Shown here piece after piece: positions 26,101 through 40,500 of a stretch of DNA of 64,000 nt. The notes under the pieces are model-generated. The model did no database searches. It saw only the letters and a program-made list of their open reading frames with translations, and was not told the DNA's origin. Positions within the stretch are counted from its first letter, which is position 1, and each line of letters begins with the position of its first letter. Origin of the DNA: Tomocerus qinae (lineage: Eukaryota > Arthropoda > Collembola > Entomobryomorpha > Tomoceridae); assembly GCA_020055645.1 (NCBI GenBank), contig CM034546.1, positions 101,742,001 to 101,806,000 of the forward strand. Direction: 5' to 3'. Position numbers and translations under genes: made by a program.

Positions 26101-27579
26101 TGAGATGATACTACCTTTCTTTCACAATATTATTCCCAATGATGGATGAATAACAAAGGAATTGGAACTAGCGACCAATTCCTTTTAGTGCTACCAACCA
26201 CCAACATTTGCCAGATTGGCAGTCCAACAATATTTACCGTTAACCTCAACTATAACTGGCTAAATCCACTTTACTACCGCAGCCACTAACCAAAGAAAAA
26301 CTGGAAAAACACTTCCAGATAATATTTTATCGATTTCTCTCCTCGCTTCTACTTTCACTACAACATAATATCTCTTTTTCACGCTTTTCACTATAATACA
26401 GATGACTGATGCATGTCCCATCACTCACAGTCACAGATTAAGGTGGTTAATCCACCTGCTGCGCTTACTATAACATCTGACAACTTATTTACTACTATAA
26501 TGTACTGCAACCTACTAGTTTTTTACCATGTTTACAACATAAACCATCAACGTTGACAATTGGGGCTATGCTGGATGACATTATTGAAAATCTAAAAATA
26601 AAATGACTGATTTGCTTTGTGTCACAAAAACAAAATAGATTGTTTTTCTAATCCTTTCATTCTGTTCGAATCATAATTTACTAAATCGAAAAGGTCATTT
26701 TTCTACAACCGTGCTAAAATAAATTATTATCACGTCATGAAGATTAAAATGATTATCACAGACCTAGAGATGAAAGTAAGTAGTGGTACTAGTACAAATA
26801 CATATTTTTCACTACTTTTAAATCTATTTTCTCATTTTTACTATTTCACAGCAATAATATTGTGTATCAAAAGTTAGGGTGTAATTGTGTGGTTTTACAT
26901 TGACAAGTTATCAAGTTATATAAGAAAACCATGTAAGAAGTAAATTCCCAGAACACTGAACAGAAATAGTTTTAAACTACAAACAGTTCAAATGCGAGGA
27001 AGCTATCACAGCGGAAGTATAAGGTCATTGTTTCTTGATGTCAACAGGTATACTGTGCAGTAAAGAAGTCTATTTAAATATGAAAAAGTACCTTTGTAGA
27101 GTCATTCACCCATTCCTATCTTTTCAATTTCATTGTGGCTGTTTTTCTCTCGTAATAATCTTCCACAACTCGTGTAAATAGCTCGTAGTTGCATATCCAC
27201 CAGTTAGAAAATTATGTTGTGGAGAAATCAGTGTAATGTTTCCATGAATAGTGACTAATTCTACATAATATTACAATTTACTACATATTTATGTAATTAG
27301 TAACTGGAAGCAGGTAATCAGATTTCGCCCGCTCTCTTTTGTGTTGTGTAATCTCAGATTACATAATTGACAATATTAGCATTGGTGAACATGGAAATGA
27401 CTCCACATCTCTATGCAAATATCGGGCAGAAATTCATGCTCAGTAATCTGGATGATACAAAGCTAGTAAATAGGTATCACTTATCGCAATTACTGTTTCA
27501 TTATTATCAACAGAAAAGAAAATCATACATTAAACACATTATTATATAATAACATGGATAGTTCTGTATTACAAGCCAT
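17105..27579. other. Gene-poor region upstream of the Ras-like gene
   Basis: The first few hundred bases should hold the promoter and leader of the minus-strand GTPase gene; I cannot place the transcription start. Beyond that I see only AT-rich sequence with random-looking short open frames, a short GATT run near 24270 and a small hairpin at 26155-26188. No exon, RNA gene or transposon was recognised. Confidence 0.5.
26155..26188. repeat. Short inverted repeat
   Basis: AAAGGAATTGG pairs perfectly with CCAATTCCTTT across a 12-base loop. It stands at the start of a G-poor stretch reaching about 26540. Confidence 0.6.
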
Positions 27580-28560
27580 CTGTAATGGAGCAATACTTGT
27601 ACATGTAGTAAATATTTGGTAGACAAGGTTTGGAAGATTATTTTGTAGCTTTGTTGTAGTAGTTAGTGTTTCCTTGTTATCTCCTTGTTTTGCTTGATGT
27701 TGTTCTGGAGTCGTGCCCAAAAGTGCGGAAGGTAAATTATGATATATTTCTCAAGTACTGCACTCTTTATAGTGATACAGATAGCAAATAATTCTTTGAT
27801 ACATTTCTCTAAAGAATAAAAGCTTATATCCTGATTGGTTTTGGCATCTATTATAAAGAAGATACACTTTCTTTGAGGCTTATCGCTATCATTAGTACAC
27901 ATTATGTGTATCACGTCGCAGAACATATTTAACGACGCTTCAAAATCAAAAGAAAGATCAGGAAGGACGTGTAGCATTAACAATAAACTATCTGCTGCCA
28001 ATTTTTTTCAGCTCTTCCGTGTGCATATCTTGTAGAATAATAATTAGATGAAATGTTATTGTATCTAGATTGTAGAATATGATGATAAGACAAAAAGATC
28101 GGGTCAGGAAGTCAACAAGTGTATTTGGTATAGTACATTCTTTAATAGAATGGATACAGTTGAGTGGTTACATAAGATTCCGGAAAGACTTAGTATTAAA
28201 TGTATAAGATGAGTAGGGGATGTTTAGAATGTATTGATTACAGAAGAAAGACCCGGAAGTGTGTTGTCTTCGACATTGGTTAGTTACGATGTAAATGAGC
28301 CCGACAAAAGCGTTGTCATAAATATTGAACATGCAGAGTTGTATGAGCCAACTGCAAGAATCCTCTCTGCGTTTTACGATGTTGTTGAGTAAAATGTAAG
28401 GCAAGTGCACATAGCCTAAGACTCATGTTCCATAAAACAACAAAGCATGAAGTGTGCCAGTGTCTTAGTATTCTCGTGTATAGTAATTGCAGTGTTTGGC
28501 AGAACAAAAGACGTTTTTGTCGAGACAAAGCAAATGAGAAATGACTTTCTCAATAGAAAA
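27580..28560 (-). other. C-poor block with overlapping minus-strand open frames, unidentified
   Basis: The plus strand is visibly rich in G and T. The minus strand carries a run of open frames, the longest at 28001-27663 (112 codons, opening with TTG; the first ATG is a few codons in). That frame reads like protein, with IDAKTNQDISFY and a later YLPHFW, faintly like the core of a Sec14/CRAL-TRIO domain. No splice sites or start fix it as an exon. It could be an exon of an unseen gene, a decayed gene, a noncoding transcript or chance. Confidence 0.15.
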
Positions 28561-31500
28561 GTAATAGTACGTGTCTAAGTGCAAATACCTTTGTACCTAC
28601 TTCCTTCTCTAACCCAAAGCTCTTTAACAGCCTTCTTTCTGGGAAAAGCTTCTCTTTGACAAGAGGGAACATCTGCTCTATGGACTCTTTTACTGTTATT
28701 ATTTTCCCTTTGGGATTTTATTCAACTCAATCCAAGCTACATTAAAGGAGCCTATACAGACACCTACTAATATAAACACCTAGTACACTTAAGAGTATCA
28801 AAGATGCAAATACCACTCAGATTGTATGTCTACACTTGTGTATGTAGCATATTAGGAGGATAAAACATTATTGGACAGATTACTCGACGTATCACGTAAA
28901 GAGAAAAGTAGTAAAAAGCGAAACAAAGTTGCAATCCAGTGGAATTACTATATTCCTGAGGAATCTGGTTTTAACCTACACCCAAGACCCAACTCACCAA
29001 GAATCTCAGAGTTCGTTGATTCACACTACTCAATCCAGTTTACTTTCAGACATACATTTCAAATGCTTGCCTATAATTTAATCAACCAAGTTGCATTAAA
29101 ATCTGGATCCTACCTACCACATTGTCTTGGCCTTCGCTAACCAAAACCCAATCTCTGCCAAATCCCAAATTACTATGCACGAATGCAAATTAAATTACTC
29201 TTCAAGATAAACTACTAATATAAACCTTACTACACATATCATTAGAGCTCAGACGAGAACTTTCTCTTTGGAGAGCCCTTGGATATTTCATTTCAGAATT
29301 GTTTCACGTGTACGAATTCCACTTAACTGATACACTGGCATATCTAATCTTCCCTATACTAGTAAATTTCACTCGTGCTAAAGTAAAAGGATATCTCAGT
29401 AAAAGACACAGTTTACTCTTGTTATTACATATTCACTCTCTAATTAGTCACGACCATCAAAGCACAATGTTTGAATGGAATAGCTTCAAAAGCTTAATTA
29501 TATGTTGTCAGACTCCATTCATAAGAGTCATTCCTACAGATATACAAAGCTATAATACAACCTGTATGACAATCTACTGTATATTATAAATTATATACCT
29601 TAGAGTTATACAACTAGGTACGTTTGTCTAATACCTACTATTATGACTACATAACTTCTTTTTGAAATGTGTCCATTATGACCTTGACGAAATGAAATTG
29701 TAACAATTCTAACTCGATACTGCGTCTCCAGGATAGTTCATCTCAACTTTGATAGCTTATATAGTGAGATTGATATAAAATTGGTCAAATTAACCACAAA
29801 AACCTGGAGTAGGAAAACACACGTGTTAGCAACATTCACAGGCTCACCTTTATGATTAATTCATAGTAGAAAGCTACTTTATATGTATTACTGTCTCGTA
29901 TAGTAGAATCTACCATTTTATTAAAGTTCCATAGAAGAACCAAATAAATATTAAAGTTTCGGGGAATTTACTATGTAATAGAGTTCATGGAATCCACTTT
30001 GTAATACAGTTTCATGGCATCTATTTAATTAAAGTTTACGCATCAGGTTGGTGAGCTTTTTGGGTCATTGTAGTAATGTCTATAGGTTACTGTTAATATT
30101 TGTTGTAAATTATGTAGGTTAGGGACAAACTTACCTAGTGTATGTCATAATAATATTGGTTTACATTTTGCAATAGTAAATAGTATAGTTTGTTGATTAA
30201 TGGTGACCAAATCTAGAATTTTGTATCTGATAACTAAAAGTCAAAACAATCCTCAGGAATGTTTACCTTGAATGTAGAACATGTTCCAAATAGGGTTTTG
30301 ATTCCCTCAACAATTCTCAATGAGGTTAATCTATACTATAGTATTAGTTCTGCTCCATTACCAATGTGCAATGAGATGAGCAAAGGTTGGACACAATAGA
30401 CAGTATTAGATAACAGTGGTCATGAAAATAGGATGCATTAATTCGGTGACTGTGGGAGACATAGGGCAAGAGATTTTGGAATTCCCATAATAGACGTCCC
30501 CGTTTGTACACAGACACATAGTTTACATAGCTATTTGGTTTTCTAAGGTCATGATATGAAAATGAGGGCAAACACCCAATCCATCTCGAAGAATAAACTT
30601 GTGGTTTATTGGATTATAGTACTAAGGGATGGAGTAGTAGTAGTATATAGGAAATAAATAAATAGTATCTATACCTATGTGCAACAAAAGCCAAGTAATT
30701 GTCGAGGAATAGTCGTGAGTGACATTAAGAGCCAGAAGTTAGTTGAAGCATTAAATGTGGTGTGATGAGAAAAGCTCTTAAGTATGTCTAAATCTGCACT
30801 ATGTCTAGATCTCCTAAATCAAATCACGCGTCAACGTGTCTACATCCCTTAAAATAAAATAAAATTTACATTCCTTGCTGTAACTTTCCCATTTTCCTCT
30901 ACATCTTTTATTACGCAGTTAACTCTTGCCAATATTTTTGCCGTTAAGCCACTTCGGTTGGATATGCCTACTTTGATTCCCGTCCTTACTTTTGCATGAC
31001 TTGTCCTTTCATATCACTTCCACTTTCTACAATTATACAGATATTGTGATAACACCGTCAATTTGTTTCACATTTTCTCATATCTTCTAATCCGCAGTAG
31101 GAGAAATCCTGAGATTATTCATGCGAACCAACAACCAACAACCAACTCCTACAGTCGTAGGTATAAATAGATTCATTCTAGAGTCTATAAGAGAGTCTTT
31201 AGCTTGACAAATCCACATACGCAACGCATTTTCTTTTAAGACTATCGAAACCTTACCCAAGATATGTTTGTGAAACCTGAAGATGAGTTTTGTAAAATTG
31301 TCAATACTCTTGGCATCTCCTGCGTATTTATTATAGACGTCATAGATAAGGCTGTAGAAAGTGAGAGTCAAAGATTTGAAACAATATTTTAGGAGACACG
31401 AAAATGAAATTAGGGCAGTTGTCACCCGATTCCCTCAAGACGCTCATGAATCATCCCTTAGATCTGTTTGTTATGTGGCAGTAATGGGATAGGTAAACTG

Positions 31501-34500
31501 GTTCAATCCGGATTGAAAATTTTATTAGGGTATCCCACTCGACTCTCGATATTACCCTTTGACACATCCCACTCATTAAGAAATACAAGACTTTTATCTT
31601 TACACTATATTTTAGATATAGTGATGAGATATAGATGCGCCTACCTAATGGGCTGTGACATCTCAATGAATACATGTTTCCTCAGGCGCCAACAACAACA
31701 CACGAAATACTCTTCCACGTTCTACATTAATTGACATTTACATTGTGTTCCCAGTAACTACTTTTATTTACAAATAGTAGTCACCACTTATAATGCTACT
31801 AAATATCAATGATCTTCCCCGATCTTATACTTAACATGCATTAAATATTCAAAAGATCCATTGTGATTTGTAAATCCAAATTCTATTATATCTTCACTTG
31901 AAATGTTTTTCAAACTTACACATTTCACTGCAGTAGCAATTCTCCGTATTTTTAGCATGAATAAATGCAGTAATATTATTGCGAACAAAAGTGCTTCGTT
32001 CAGTGACAAACTACTTTAAATAGCACATGCAAACTACATACGTTTTCACATGTGTAGGTAGTCTTCTGTAGCTTTAGCCAATGCTCTTTGAAGTATTCCT
32101 TTCTTTAGAAGTACTTACAACAAAAGAATTGTTGGATACTTCTTTCACGGTAAAATGCACTAGAAACATGAAGGAGAATTCTTTGCAACTTTAAAACATC
32201 TGAAGGACGCTTCATACTGTCCACCAAATGCGGTTCACAGGAAAATGATTGAATTTCAGTCGTGAATAAAATCATAGCGTAGAAATATTGTTATTACACA
32301 TGTCATTCTTACTTAAAAAGCAATACCTTCAGTTGACATACTTACAGGAGGTCAATCTATGTATCCTGGAATCACTTATGAAACTCTATTATTAGAAATC
32401 AAGGCAAAAATGTCGTGGAATTTTTTTTGATCTTTTATTTGCATATTGTCATTACACATTGGCCTTGTCTTGGTTTATTGTAAAGAATAAATGGTATTAT
32501 AATAGTATTCAAATAGACAGTAGGCAATTGTGTACAATTAAAAGCTATAAAATTGCCATCATAGTCTGTAGGTGGACAAGAATTGGGAGTTTACACATAA
32601 TTCCTTACGTAAGTGATACAAACGCATTTGTTGAGCTTTGATATCATGATAGCTCGTTGGAGATGTTTATAGAGACAGATCTACATTCTTGAATGACTAT
32701 TTTAAAATATTGGCGTATTTTTGTCTTACAATTGATAGTTTTAGAGTAATTTTAAGCGAGAGTGTACTACAATTACAATCTTGTGCTAGAAAGAATCAGG
32801 TTAAGGAACCGTAAAACATGTCTCCCTACTCTACTAAATGCATTTGTGGACACAAATCTGAAAAGTACCTATATTGACTGTATTAACTGTTACTCCGTTA
32901 TGAAAATGTATTTATAGATATAATTTACAACATAGTTGTATATATATATTGGCAATATAGCAATCGGTTGTAGAAAGGAAAAGTGGTCGATGAAAAGCCA
33001 TATTTTATGTTCATCGCATGCATAAAACCGATCAGCCCGCTGAATAATAATAAAAATTTTGAATTTTATGACTTTTGTCTGAAGACTCAAGGCAATAAAA
33101 GTTTAGCTTTGACAAGGCTGAAAAGACTTGAAGGAACTAGGTAAAGAATATTTACTGTTTGTATCGTATCTCTTGTGCGTAGAATACTAGACAGGTGGCT
33201 TTCGGCTACAGTTGACTATTTGGAGTATGCAGTTAGAAAAATTCAGTAATTAAATAGGATCTTATTAGGCCTATAATAGCACAAGTGTGTCTTTTCACTC
33301 TCTGTATGAATCATAAATAAAAAGCAGTTTGGCTAACAAGATTCCTTTCACACTCTCGCTCTCCTTTGATTTAGTATTTGGCCTATTCTCTCTGCTTATT
33401 TGGAATTGATTTTATGGAGAGGAGGATATTTGTGATATTATCATAGGGGATTTTTCATGACTACTATAAGAAGAAGCCAAAAGGAATGGGAAACCACAAC
33501 TTTGAAGATACTCAAAGGAATGCAAACAAGTCGAGAGTTGTTGGTGAGGGAAGTCTAAGAACCTAGTAACCTAGAAATCCGAGTTGAGGGAGGACTCCAG
33601 CAGTAATAAATCTTGATAGTTCGGGAAGATGGAACAATGCTGGCTAATGTGCTGTCTATATGTTCACGGGAAGTAAAAAGACAACTAAAATCTCAAGTGT
33701 AAATCTTTCTTGTGCTAAAGCACATTTCAATGCAGATGAACGTGAAATGTAAAATTGTTGGCCCTACTGACCTGACATACATTCTGTGTCTTGAAGAAAT
33801 ACTTTTACTGCATAGGAACCAACTCATGGGCATTTCCAGTCTATACTTCTTGGTATTATTCTTTGTGCACAATAAACTGTCTCTACAGATAGTTATGCAA
33901 GGCTTGTCGGTAATTTCTAGTGTAGAAGTGCAGAACGGAATTGTATATCCGTGCTAATTACTTTTTCAGCCAAGGGAAGACTGCAAACACGATTTCACAA
34001 CCATACACGAGGACATTTCCCGAATGAAATTGGAATATAAAACAATCTTTAACTTCGTTGACCTCAATTTCACTTGTAAATGAAATTTCTTGTGTGTTAA
34101 ATGCCATCAGTCACTTCTAACAGTTTAAACAGGAACTTCATTTGGGGCAAGTGCATTCAAATGTCTTTTTTAGCCTTCATTTTAAATAGAGAGATGACTG
34201 CCACAAACCATTCCCTTTGAAATTCCCTTTCACCATTTATTCCCCTTCAGATTCGTCATCACGAAGTTTGAACGGAGTCTCTGTCACTTCTGCCTACCTA
34301 AACCAATTTATAACTAAACACATCTTTCATTTTTACTAATGTACCGCTGCTATATGTCCCTTGCATTTCCCTTCCACAGCTAGTGCACAAGAATTCATAA
34401 ACAGACAAGAAACCCACTTTAGAATTGTTACTGAATGGTAAAGTTTTATTATTTTTACGGAATTCTTTTTTTTCCTGATATACAAAACGAATTTTATGAC

Positions 34501-37500
34501 CTTTGCAAAAGGAATTTTAGTTCATGTACCTAAGTTTTCCTTAATAAAATGGAAGAATTTTACTGTTTAGCTAGGTATTACATACACATGTGGTGTAGAC
34601 AAAACAAGTCTATCACTTACCTGTGAAATGTAAAGCAAATGAACTGAGATTTACAAATAAACTAAATTTATAAGATTTATGACCCTCTCCTGTAAAATCC
34701 AGTTTCATATCTATAACACGTATCCGGAAATTCGTAGGGATTTATTTAGGTCCATAGTGCATCTACTATACAGTTATTAGACAGAGAAAATGTTGAAGTA
34801 GTGAATAAAATACTGTACAGAGTGCAGATACCTAAGTATAGATTTCAAAGTACACATATTATTGACTTTTCCTAGACAATATTCCTACTGATATGATAAC
34901 ACATGGTAAAAACCCAAGAATTCCTTTCCTTTCCATGCTAATCTCACTATAATGGGAGCAGAAGTGATATACATTATTTTTTTCGAACTTGGATTTCATT
35001 TTGGAAGTGTGCCAAACGGAAAGACTCACAGCGAAATTATATCTTTAGTATCACCGTATTATCTTCGTCATATGGTTCCCTTCCGTGTAAACATAACCCT
35101 TAATTTATCCCTTGTTTTTGTTATGGTATTATTTTTCTTGAGGAAGTTCTCTTTCATTCATAAGTATTGTATAGCCAAACTTCTGCAGCAGATCTCAACT
35201 GACAAGGCTATTGCCATGCTTTACTAAGAATTCTTTTGAACTGAGTAATCAAAACCAGATGCTCGTAGTTTCCTCGTTCATACATTACCCCGTATTTGTA
35301 GCTTTTTATCCCACTGCTACTTACTAACAACAGAAAGCCCCCATAAATTCAATCTGAGCATTTTCTCCTTAAATTCTCAAATCAGCATAATCTTCTTCAA
35401 CACGGAATGCACAATCATCATTAGATGCATTCATACTTACACACAAAGAAACTCACACAAGTACCATATGAATAGACACTCTATCAAGTACTTCAGCATT
35501 CATTCTGAAAATTGCAACATTATTCTAACCATCTGCATCACTTTTATTATTAATCCCCAATTACGTATTTATTACATCAAACGAACTCATCAGACCACCT
35601 CCAATGCTTCAATTCCTAATGTGTTAATCATAAGATCTAACGATCCGAGATGGAATCTTTAAATTTAGTTTTGGTAGTAGAACAATGACGTTTGTGTTTT
35701 CCTATTTAACGTGTAAAAAATTTTTACAATAAAATGCTTATAGGTTGAAATAAAGGATAATAAGTTTTATCACACAGCATAATTGTGGTAAATTTAAGCA
35801 TCAAGTGTGCTCGAACATATTCTGTAGCGTTTGAAATGTATATTTAGTTTAATGTATTGGAAAATATGATTTTATGACGCATTATTGTAGGAATGGATTG
35901 AGGAGGATAGGCCGTAGATACATTTCACGTGTCTTTAGGTACATGACACAGTAAAAATGAATCAAGTTGGTAAATAATAACAGAATAGTGGGAAAGTAGT
36001 CTATGTATATTTACTCAAGAGTGTGAGTTAGTGATAGGAGTTGCATTACTCTAATGCCCCATAGACATTGATCCATTGCAAGATTACCAAAATTGAACAT
36101 AGAACGAATGTTTTTTGTTCATATTATTAGAAAAGAGTTGGCCTGGGTTGTGTATAATATACACATGTAGGTAGGTACGGATTTTGAGAAATGGTGTTGG
36201 TTGGTGTGTGTTTCAATTTACTTAAATAAGTACTCGTTCGTTTGTTTCCGGGTGAGATGATTACACTCACTAAACAGCTCTGATGATTTTTCTGTCTGTT
36301 TCCGCATCCATAAGAGACAGACACGGAAAGTCTATGTAAACAAATTCGGACATCGCACCGATACAGAAAGATTGATCGACTTTTTCTGCATTATCTGCAT
36401 ATAAATGACTAGAAACGCAGCCAAGACGGGAAGAGTGCTCTTCCGAAGCATCATTTCCAATTTGTAAATTCTTTATATTGAACTATATATGTATGCATAT
36501 GTCTTAAACTTTATGCACATCCTATCAACTGGAGGAGCTTCCTTAAAAATGATAAATACGTTTGTAAAAGTAGATTATGCATTTGTAATGCGTATACCTG
36601 AAATGTCGTCGACGGGTTAAGTATTTTTACAAACTCAGTATCCCCATAAAGTGTATACTTAAATGGATTACATAGATAATCTACAGAATAAAGACAGCAG
36701 CTGTCAACATTTCTAGGTTCAAAGATTCTCAGTGACAATGAGAGAGTCGTGAGAGAGGTGTTAGTTAGTCTGAAAACTTCCCTCTGCGTTGTGACAGCTG
36801 CTGCTGTGTTAAAGTATTAATGACAAGTAAAATGACTGTCTTTCATATTCTTTGGCATGTAGAGATGCATTTTTTGTACTTAAATGTAGATACTCCTCAA
36901 ACGGACGGGTGAAAAGCCACTATAATGAGAACAGAGAGTGAAACTGAATAGGAAAGACAAACAGTCTGAAATTCTACGTTGACTTGGATGGGTGACTTGC
37001 GTGACAGTTTTCATCCCAAGTGCAAGTATTGAATATCCGGGTGAATGACTTTCTAATAGCCTTATCCTTTCACACTACGCGGAAAGACACAACTAAATAA
37101 CTTGTTCACTATTTCTACTTATTAACCATATTCAAACACCTCGACATAACCAAATCAAAGGGAAACAATCACAATTTCATGGAACGTAAAATAATATTGA
37201 GCAATACTAAATTCTCCGAATTTTCCTTTATGCACTAAGTTGTAGTACTTTGTCGTTTTCTCAGATCAGAGGAAATATGAAAGCAGATTGTTCACCCTAT
37301 ACCTAGATGCAGAAAAGTTTCATGTATGCAGCAAATTGTATCATCCAGTACTAAAAAGTCTATTTCCCAATGTAGGTCACCATTTGTGTAACAAATAGTT
37401 GCTAACAATTTCTCCGAATTTTTTTTTTACCAAGATCGGATTACAAAACAGTCGGAAGTTTGTATTGCTGTCAAAAGTAATTCCGGTCATGTAGTAAAGC

Positions 37501-40500
37501 AAAGTTTTTTTGTAGCAGGAAAATTCTGTCATCACATTTATCAGAAAATCAGTTGCATATTCATGCAATTACTTGCAATGACAATATTGACTTTTATCAC
37601 TGCATATTAAGTATACCTTTTATGGAGATGTAGTTTTGCGAAATATTTGCACATGACATATGCGCGTGAGAGCATTAAGTATCTAGAATTCATGATGCAA
37701 TTTAAATGTGTACTAATTGGGGCATTGGGAAACAATAGATCCCAAAACCTTGTACATGTCTGTTGAAATCTTTTGATCCGTGACAAATTGACAAGAATGT
37801 ATGGATTGTGTGTGTAAAAACTGTTTAGTAGGGCATGTACAATATTTGCGAATCTGTAACTCATTTCCCACAACCTCAGTCAAGCTAAATATATCGTAAC
37901 TCGTTGAAGGGTTAGATGAGAGTAGAGTGTGTATAGTCCGAGCAAGTTCCAATCAAGGAAATTGTTGCATGTATTTTGTGGTAATGACAAAACATGCCAA
38001 ATGAACATAGTCGTGGTTGGATGGATATTAGACAGTTTATGTTATGGTAGAAAGGAATAAAGTTAACCACCGGGAGATTTGCAGAGACACAGCGTGTAAA
38101 GTGATGGAACAAGCGAAGAACATGATTGCCCTACTAACCTACAAGTGTTACTCACTTTTATCCACTCTTATCAGGACGGAGGCTACACTATATAATGTAT
38201 GTATGTGTCTACAATTTAGTAAACATGTACATGTATGTCTACACGATACAAATGTGTATACATAATAATATTAAAGTACGCCTCGCCATTCTGTGATACG
38301 ATTAACCCGATTTTCTCATTGCAACCAAGCTTTAACTTTACCATGTCAAAATTCTCTCTTGCCAAAACATACAGACACAATAGAAATCTTTCTAGCAATC
38401 ATATTCTCTTTTACTATATGCTTTACTACACACACTTTACTATACTTTGTAAGTGTGTCTATATCTGGGCTACCTACAGATACTTTCCCCACTTTCCTGC
38501 AGAATCTTATATGGTACCTAACGACAGCATTATGGTCAAATTAAATAAAGTCTACCAAAGCCATGCCAAAATTAGTAACTGACAGTTCATAGTCAACTTG
38601 TTAACTGTGTGCACCATAAGAAAGGAGGATCCAAGGTTTTAGGACACAGTAAAAAAGCAAAGTTAACTTATCCGCAGAAGATTGGCCAGATAATACAATA
38701 ATACACACGTCCCATAAACATCCAAGGGAAAGTCAGTAATTCATCCTCTCAAAGCCTTGCCTGCCACAACTTTCTTTCTAGCCTTTTCCACCTTACTTCA
38801 CAGTTGGGTCACACCATTAGCAATACGTCATTCTCCCCGAATACAATGCCAGGCCAATAACACTAAATTCCAAGCACTATTCTTATTCCTTGGTACAGGT
38901 AAACAGTCTCAATTTGATTGAACGATTCCATTTTTATACCATCTGTAAAAATACTTTATTTTTGGTATCACATGCATATTTTCAATGTACATTATACTTC
39001 ACATTTGTACATATTTATGTTTAGCGTTACCCAATTCTTGACAGGTAGAAACTGGAATAACGCAAAAGTGAAAGCTGGAATTTTAGTAGGGTAACCAATG
39101 CCCGTGCGTAATAGAGATTTGGAATTTCTTGCTTTCTTCGCTCTGAAACTTGCAAGTGGTTTTAATAAAATGGCAATGGTATGTTAGAGAGAAAAATAAT
39201 GATTTTGATAGGTAATAGTGCAAATGTCCATGACCTGTAGTCGAAATTTATATCTGAATGATACTTTGTTTTATTTAAGTATTGCCCCATTATATAATAC
39301 TAGTCCTAGCGATATCACATCATAATAGAGTATAATTCTATTCCAGACGGCCCTGATTTTCTTTTTATAGAGTACCGAATTCCCAGGGCTGCCATTTACT
39401 CATTGGATGTTTTTTTGAGTAAGATATAAATTTTGCAAGAAGTAGTAAGGATATTTTCCTACTATGGAACGTACTTATAAACTACTTTTACCATACCTAC
39501 TTTAATAATGAGCTAGGTACATAAAAGGGACGAGAGAAGAGGGACTTTCTAATTTGGTTCTCTGTTTACTGGGAATTCATCTAAGAATATAAAACATCAA
39601 GTGCGTATTTATCTTAAGAGCAGGTACTTCAGGTACTAATAAGGAATGTAATAATAGCGCTGGAGAAATTTCTTAAAATAGCACAACTACAGAGTAAGAT
39701 CTGAGGTTAGGGTGGAGTATTAACCCGTCTTGACAAGACTCTACAATAGTTCGATTGAAAGGTAAAGGTTTATCTACTCCTGCAAAAGTTATGTATGAGA
39801 TGTTTAGTTACGACGTAGTTGATGAGTGGGTAAAGATCATCCGACTACTTCATAATAGGGAAATGAGATAATAAGGACTGCGTAGGTAAGTTTTCGATGG
39901 AATTCTTTCGTGAAGGACTCTTAAGATGTTAATCTGTCATTAAATATGCATAGGTATGATAATTATGATCAGACTAGTCTCTCGTTTCTGCGTTTCACAA
40001 CTCTCCGAAATACATGCAACAAGCCATGTCGCAAATTAATATTTATTAATGCATCATTGTGTTTGAGTTTAGGTGGAAACATTTCGCGATGCAATTTGTA
40101 TATTAAACACATTATGCATGAAAGCAATTAAGGACACTAAACAAATCTTGTTCATAATAACCTCCTATTTTTGTTCTTTGGACTCATAAATTTAACCTGC
40201 TTAAGAGGATATTTTTTCCAGTGAATTTCAAAAATAGCAAGTCAAGTTTTTCTGAGAAAAATTATAATTATGTACAAAAATATCCCTAAAAAGAACAAAG
40301 AGATTTTTTCTTCGTAGAGATTTTGTGTAGAAGAAATGATTCACTAAAGTACCTAGTTGCTTAATTTGTTAACTTACCTAAGTAGATAATAGATCCGTTT
40401 TGTTAAGTTTGTACGAGAATGTCTACTCTGTTAAACCAGTCTCATACTAGAATCCTGGCGAAAAGTAGATAGAACTTTCTTGAATTGATTCTATTTGTTT

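Noticed and set aside
31087..31425. 112-codon minus-strand frame
   Set aside because: No domain, no flanking exon-like sequence; treated as chance.
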